Below are positions 5,627-7,569 of a DNA stretch of 7,569 nucleotides, in pieces. Both the position numbers and the translations under genes were made by a program. How positions within the stretch are numbered: the first letter of the stretch is position 1; the number at the start of each line of letters is the position of its first letter. The stretch covers positions 1 to 7,569 of the forward strand of contig CAAGLU010000094.1 of assembly GCA_900770865.1 (NCBI GenBank), given 5' to 3'. Under the pieces are notes generated by a model. The model searched no databases. It was not told where the DNA came from and saw only the letters and a program-made list of their open reading frames with translations. The DNA comes from an uncultured Atopobiaceae bacterium (GTDB lineage Bacteria > Actinomycetota > Coriobacteriia > Coriobacteriales > Atopobiaceae).

Positions 5627-6052
5627 TTAGTTCTGCTTATGCTCCGCCGCTTGTTTGAGCAGTAGATTACACCACTTTACCTTGTTCTCCCAATACGCAC
5701 GACGTCCATCCGATTTATCGAGGCCGTTCAGCGTGTCGAGAGCAGTATCACGGGTCTCACGAACAACATCTGGCTCGATGTCGTCGACAAGTCGCGCGTG
5801 ATCGGCAAGGATGATGACGCCCTTCTCGTCGATCTGGGCATAACCACCCGAGATGACCACCTTGGTGGTGCCGCCGCCGTCCTCCTCGCGCAGGTGCAGG
5901 CGAACCACGCCATCACCAAGCGAGCAGATCTCCGGCGCATGCCCCGGCCAGACGCCCAGCTCTCCGGAGTGGGCGACAAGGACGAGGCTCGCAACAGGCC
6001 CCTGGTAGAGAAGCCTGTCCGGGCGAACGAACTGACAATTGAGCTCGGCCAT
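5627..6052 (-). CDS. atpC: F1Fo ATP synthase epsilon subunit
   Basis: Central-stalk subunit of F1 that couples rotation and, through its C-terminal helices, inhibits ATP hydrolysis; it acts at the cytoplasmic face of the membrane. The 141-residue protein has the N-terminal beta-sandwich (about 1-88) with the family signatures GELGVWPGHAP (30-40) and ISGGYAQI (67-74). A two-helix C-terminal region follows (about 92-137). ATG 6052 is chosen over the frame's upstream limit at 6169 because MAELNCQFVRPDR is the normal beginning of the subunit and AGGAAG lies 4 nt upstream, overlapping the atpD stop codon. The gap to atpD is 8 nt, consistent with one operon and coupled translation. The Trp in GVWPGHAP replaces a more usual Leu, Ile or Met. 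Identification rests on signatures, length and position after atpD. Confidence 0.96.
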   Translation of the reverse strand: MAELNCQFVRPDRLLYQGPVASLVLVAHSGELGVWPGHAPEICSLGDGVVRLHLREEDGGGTTKVVISGGYAQIDEKGVIILADHARLVDDIEPDVVRETRDTALDTLNGLDKSDGRRAYWENKVKWCNLLLKQAAEHKQN

Positions 6053-6060
6053 ATGTCTTC

Positions 6061-7551
6061 CTAGCCCTCGGACTTCTCGCCCGCGGCCTGCTCCATCTTC
6101 TTGGCACGGGCACGGACATCGTCGATGTTGCCGGCAAAGCGGAACGCCTGCTCGGGGATGTCGTCGCACTTGCCGTCGATGATCTGGGCAAAGGAGCGAA
6201 CGGTCTCGTCGACAGTGCAGTAAACGCCAGGAACACCGGTGAACTTCTGCGCCACGTGGAAGTTCTGCGAGAGGAACTGCTGGACCTTACGAGCGCGGGA
6301 GACCGTGAGCTGCTGCTCCTCGGAGAGCTCGTCCATACCCAGGATGGCAATGATGTCCTGGAGGTCGGAGTACTCCTGCAGAATCTCCTGCACCTTCATG
6401 GCCACGCGGTAGTGCTCCTCACCCACGATGGACGGATCGAGCGCGGAGCTCGAGCTTGCCAGCGGGTCCACTGCCGGGTAGATGCCCAGCTCGGTGATGG
6501 AACGCGAGAGGACCGTGGTGGCGTCCAGGTGCGTGAACGTAGTGGCAGGGGCAGGGTCGGTGAGGTCGTCGGCGGGGACGTAGACGGCCTGGACCGAGGT
6601 AATGGAGCCCTCCTTGGTGGAGGTGATGCGCTCCTGCAGCTCGCCCATCTCGGTTGCCAGCGTGGGCTGGTAGCCAACGGCAGACGGCATACGGCCGAGA
6701 AGGGCCGATACCTCGGAGCCCGCCTGAGAGAAGCGGAAGATGTTGTCGATGAAGAGCAGGACGTCCTGCCCCTGGTCGCGGAAGTACTCGGCAGTGGTGA
6801 GGCCGGCGAGAGCAACACGCATACGTGCTCCAGGCGGCTCGTTCATCTGGCCGTAGACCAGGCAGGTCTTGTTGATGACGCCAGACTCGCTCATCTCGAG
6901 GTAGAGGTCGGTGCCCTCACGAGTGCGCTCGCCAACGCCGGTGAACACGGAAGTACCGCCGTGCTGCTGGGCAAGGTTGTTGATGAGCTCCTGGATGAGG
7001 ACCGTCTTGCCAACGCCGGCGCCACCAAACAGGCCGGTCTTGCCGCCACGGACGTAGGGCTCGAGAAGGTCGATGGCCTTGATGCCGGTCTCGAAGATCT
7101 CGGTCTGCGTGGTGAGCTCGTCGAAGGCGGGAGCGGGGTGGTGAATTGGGTAATACTGCACGTCATCGGGGACGGGCTTGCCGTCGACCGGCTCACCCAT
7201 GACGTTCCACACACGGCCAAGCGTCGAGGGACCAACGGGCATCATCATGGGGTGCCCGGTGTCCTTGACGCGAAGCCCGCGCTGCAGGCCGTCGGTCGAG
7301 GACATAGCAACGGTGCGGACGACGTTGTCGGCCAGCTGGGACTCGACCTCGAGAACCGTCTTCACGCGCCCGATGGGCGTGTCATCGTCGACGAGAAGTG
7401 CCGTATAGATTGACGGAACCTTGTCATCGAACTTGACGTCGACAACAGGTCCGACGATACGGACGATGCGTCCCTCGCCGACGCTCTGGTTGAGCTTGTT
7501 ATAGGTGGCCTCCTCAAGGGGGGTACGCACCTTTTCGGTGGTTTCTGCCAT
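6061..7551 (-). CDS. atpD: F1Fo ATP synthase beta subunit (catalytic)
   Basis: Catalytic subunit of the F1 hexamer, making or hydrolysing ATP on the cytoplasmic side of the membrane. The 496 residues include the N-terminal beta-barrel (about 27-105), the Walker A loop GGAGVGKT (176-183), the catalytic-glutamate motif VGERTREG (206-213, E208), Walker B LLFIDN (265-270) and the lever DELSEEQQ (407-414, usually DELSEED). All catalytic residues I can place are intact. About 25 residues precede the conserved GRIVRIVGPVVDVKF, making the protein somewhat longer than the roughly 460-475 residues common elsewhere. ATG 7551 has GGAGGA 9 nt upstream, supporting this start and hence the extension. The gamma and alpha genes expected upstream fall outside the window. 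Whether the enzyme uses protons or sodium cannot be read from this subunit. Confidence 0.98.
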   Translation of the reverse strand: MAETTEKVRTPLEEATYNKLNQSVGEGRIVRIVGPVVDVKFDDKVPSIYTALLVDDDTPIGRVKTVLEVESQLADNVVRTVAMSSTDGLQRGLRVKDTGHPMMMPVGPSTLGRVWNVMGEPVDGKPVPDDVQYYPIHHPAPAFDELTTQTEIFETGIKAIDLLEPYVRGGKTGLFGGAGVGKTVLIQELINNLAQQHGGTSVFTGVGERTREGTDLYLEMSESGVINKTCLVYGQMNEPPGARMRVALAGLTTAEYFRDQGQDVLLFIDNIFRFSQAGSEVSALLGRMPSAVGYQPTLATEMGELQERITSTKEGSITSVQAVYVPADDLTDPAPATTFTHLDATTVLSRSITELGIYPAVDPLASSSSALDPSIVGEEHYRVAMKVQEILQEYSDLQDIIAILGMDELSEEQQLTVSRARKVQQFLSQNFHVAQKFTGVPGVYCTVDETVRSFAQIIDGKCDDIPEQAFRFAGNIDDVRARAKKMEQAAGEKSEG

Positions 7552-7569
7552 TAGTAGCTGTCCTCCAAT

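Noticed and set aside
4736..5665. Plus-strand open frame (309 codons) opposite murA
   Set aside because: Shadow of murA; it runs across the atpC-murA hairpin and into the atpC end, and shows no family features.
6053..6169. Upstream start of atpC at 6169
   Set aside because: It would overlap atpD by over 100 nt and add a Cys/Arg-rich stretch absent from the epsilon family; ATG 6052 has its own ribosome-binding site.
6256..7413. Long plus-strand open frame (385 codons) opposite atpD
   Set aside because: Its translation has no recognisable domain and follows the antisense of the strongly conserved ATP synthase beta gene. GC-rich codon bias commonly leaves such antisense frames open.
1..7569. 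Mobile element, prophage, toxin-antitoxin, CRISPR or defence system
   Set aside because: All seven genes are recognised housekeeping or envelope genes on one strand. I saw no transposase, integrase, terminal inverted repeats, spaced direct repeats or tRNA-like sequence.

Overview
The window holds seven protein genes, all on the minus strand, packed with short gaps. It reads as a core chromosomal segment of a high-GC Gram-positive bacterium. In transcription order (high to low coordinate) the genes are atpD, atpC, murA, a LytR-CpsA-Psr (LCP) glycopolymer transferase, a short DtxR/MntR-type metal regulator, galU and a phosphohexomutase. GC richness, the LCP protein, the DtxR-type regulator and the divergent sequence of otherwise canonical enzymes suggest an actinobacterium, perhaps of the anaerobic Coriobacteriia (Olsenella/Atopobium-like). 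That assignment is an inference from memory of such genomes and was not tested.

Layout. 7551-5627: the end of an F1Fo ATP synthase operon (beta then epsilon; the upstream subunits lie outside the window). 5620-5596: a GC-rich hairpin with a GAAA loop, between atpC and murA. 5575-3036: murA and the LCP gene, 32 nt apart and probably co-transcribed. 3026-2969: a short gap with a possible -10 element and a perfect 7-bp dyad, leading into the dtxR-like gene (2968-2540). 2539-2360: the only sizeable non-coding stretch (180 nt). It has two small GC hairpins and a sequence resembling a DtxR/IdeR iron box. 2359-67: galU, then a phosphohexomutase that starts at TTG and overlaps the galU stop by 8 nt. 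A terminator-like stem sits at the left edge. No stretch over 300 nt lacks a gene.

How the genes fit together. MurA makes the first committed peptidoglycan precursor. The phosphohexomutase and GalU together would turn glucose-6-phosphate into UDP-glucose, a precursor for glycopolymers. LCP enzymes attach such polymers to peptidoglycan outside the membrane. The segment is therefore an envelope-precursor cluster behind the ATP synthase operon, with a metal-responsive regulator inside it.

I found no mobile element, CRISPR array, RNA gene or clearly new system. The points most worth a second look are the phosphohexomutase with altered active-site loops (TASERS in place of TASHNP), the DtxR-box-like site upstream of galU, the mixed metal-site signature of the regulator, and the hairpin before murA that leaves almost no room for a separate murA promoter.
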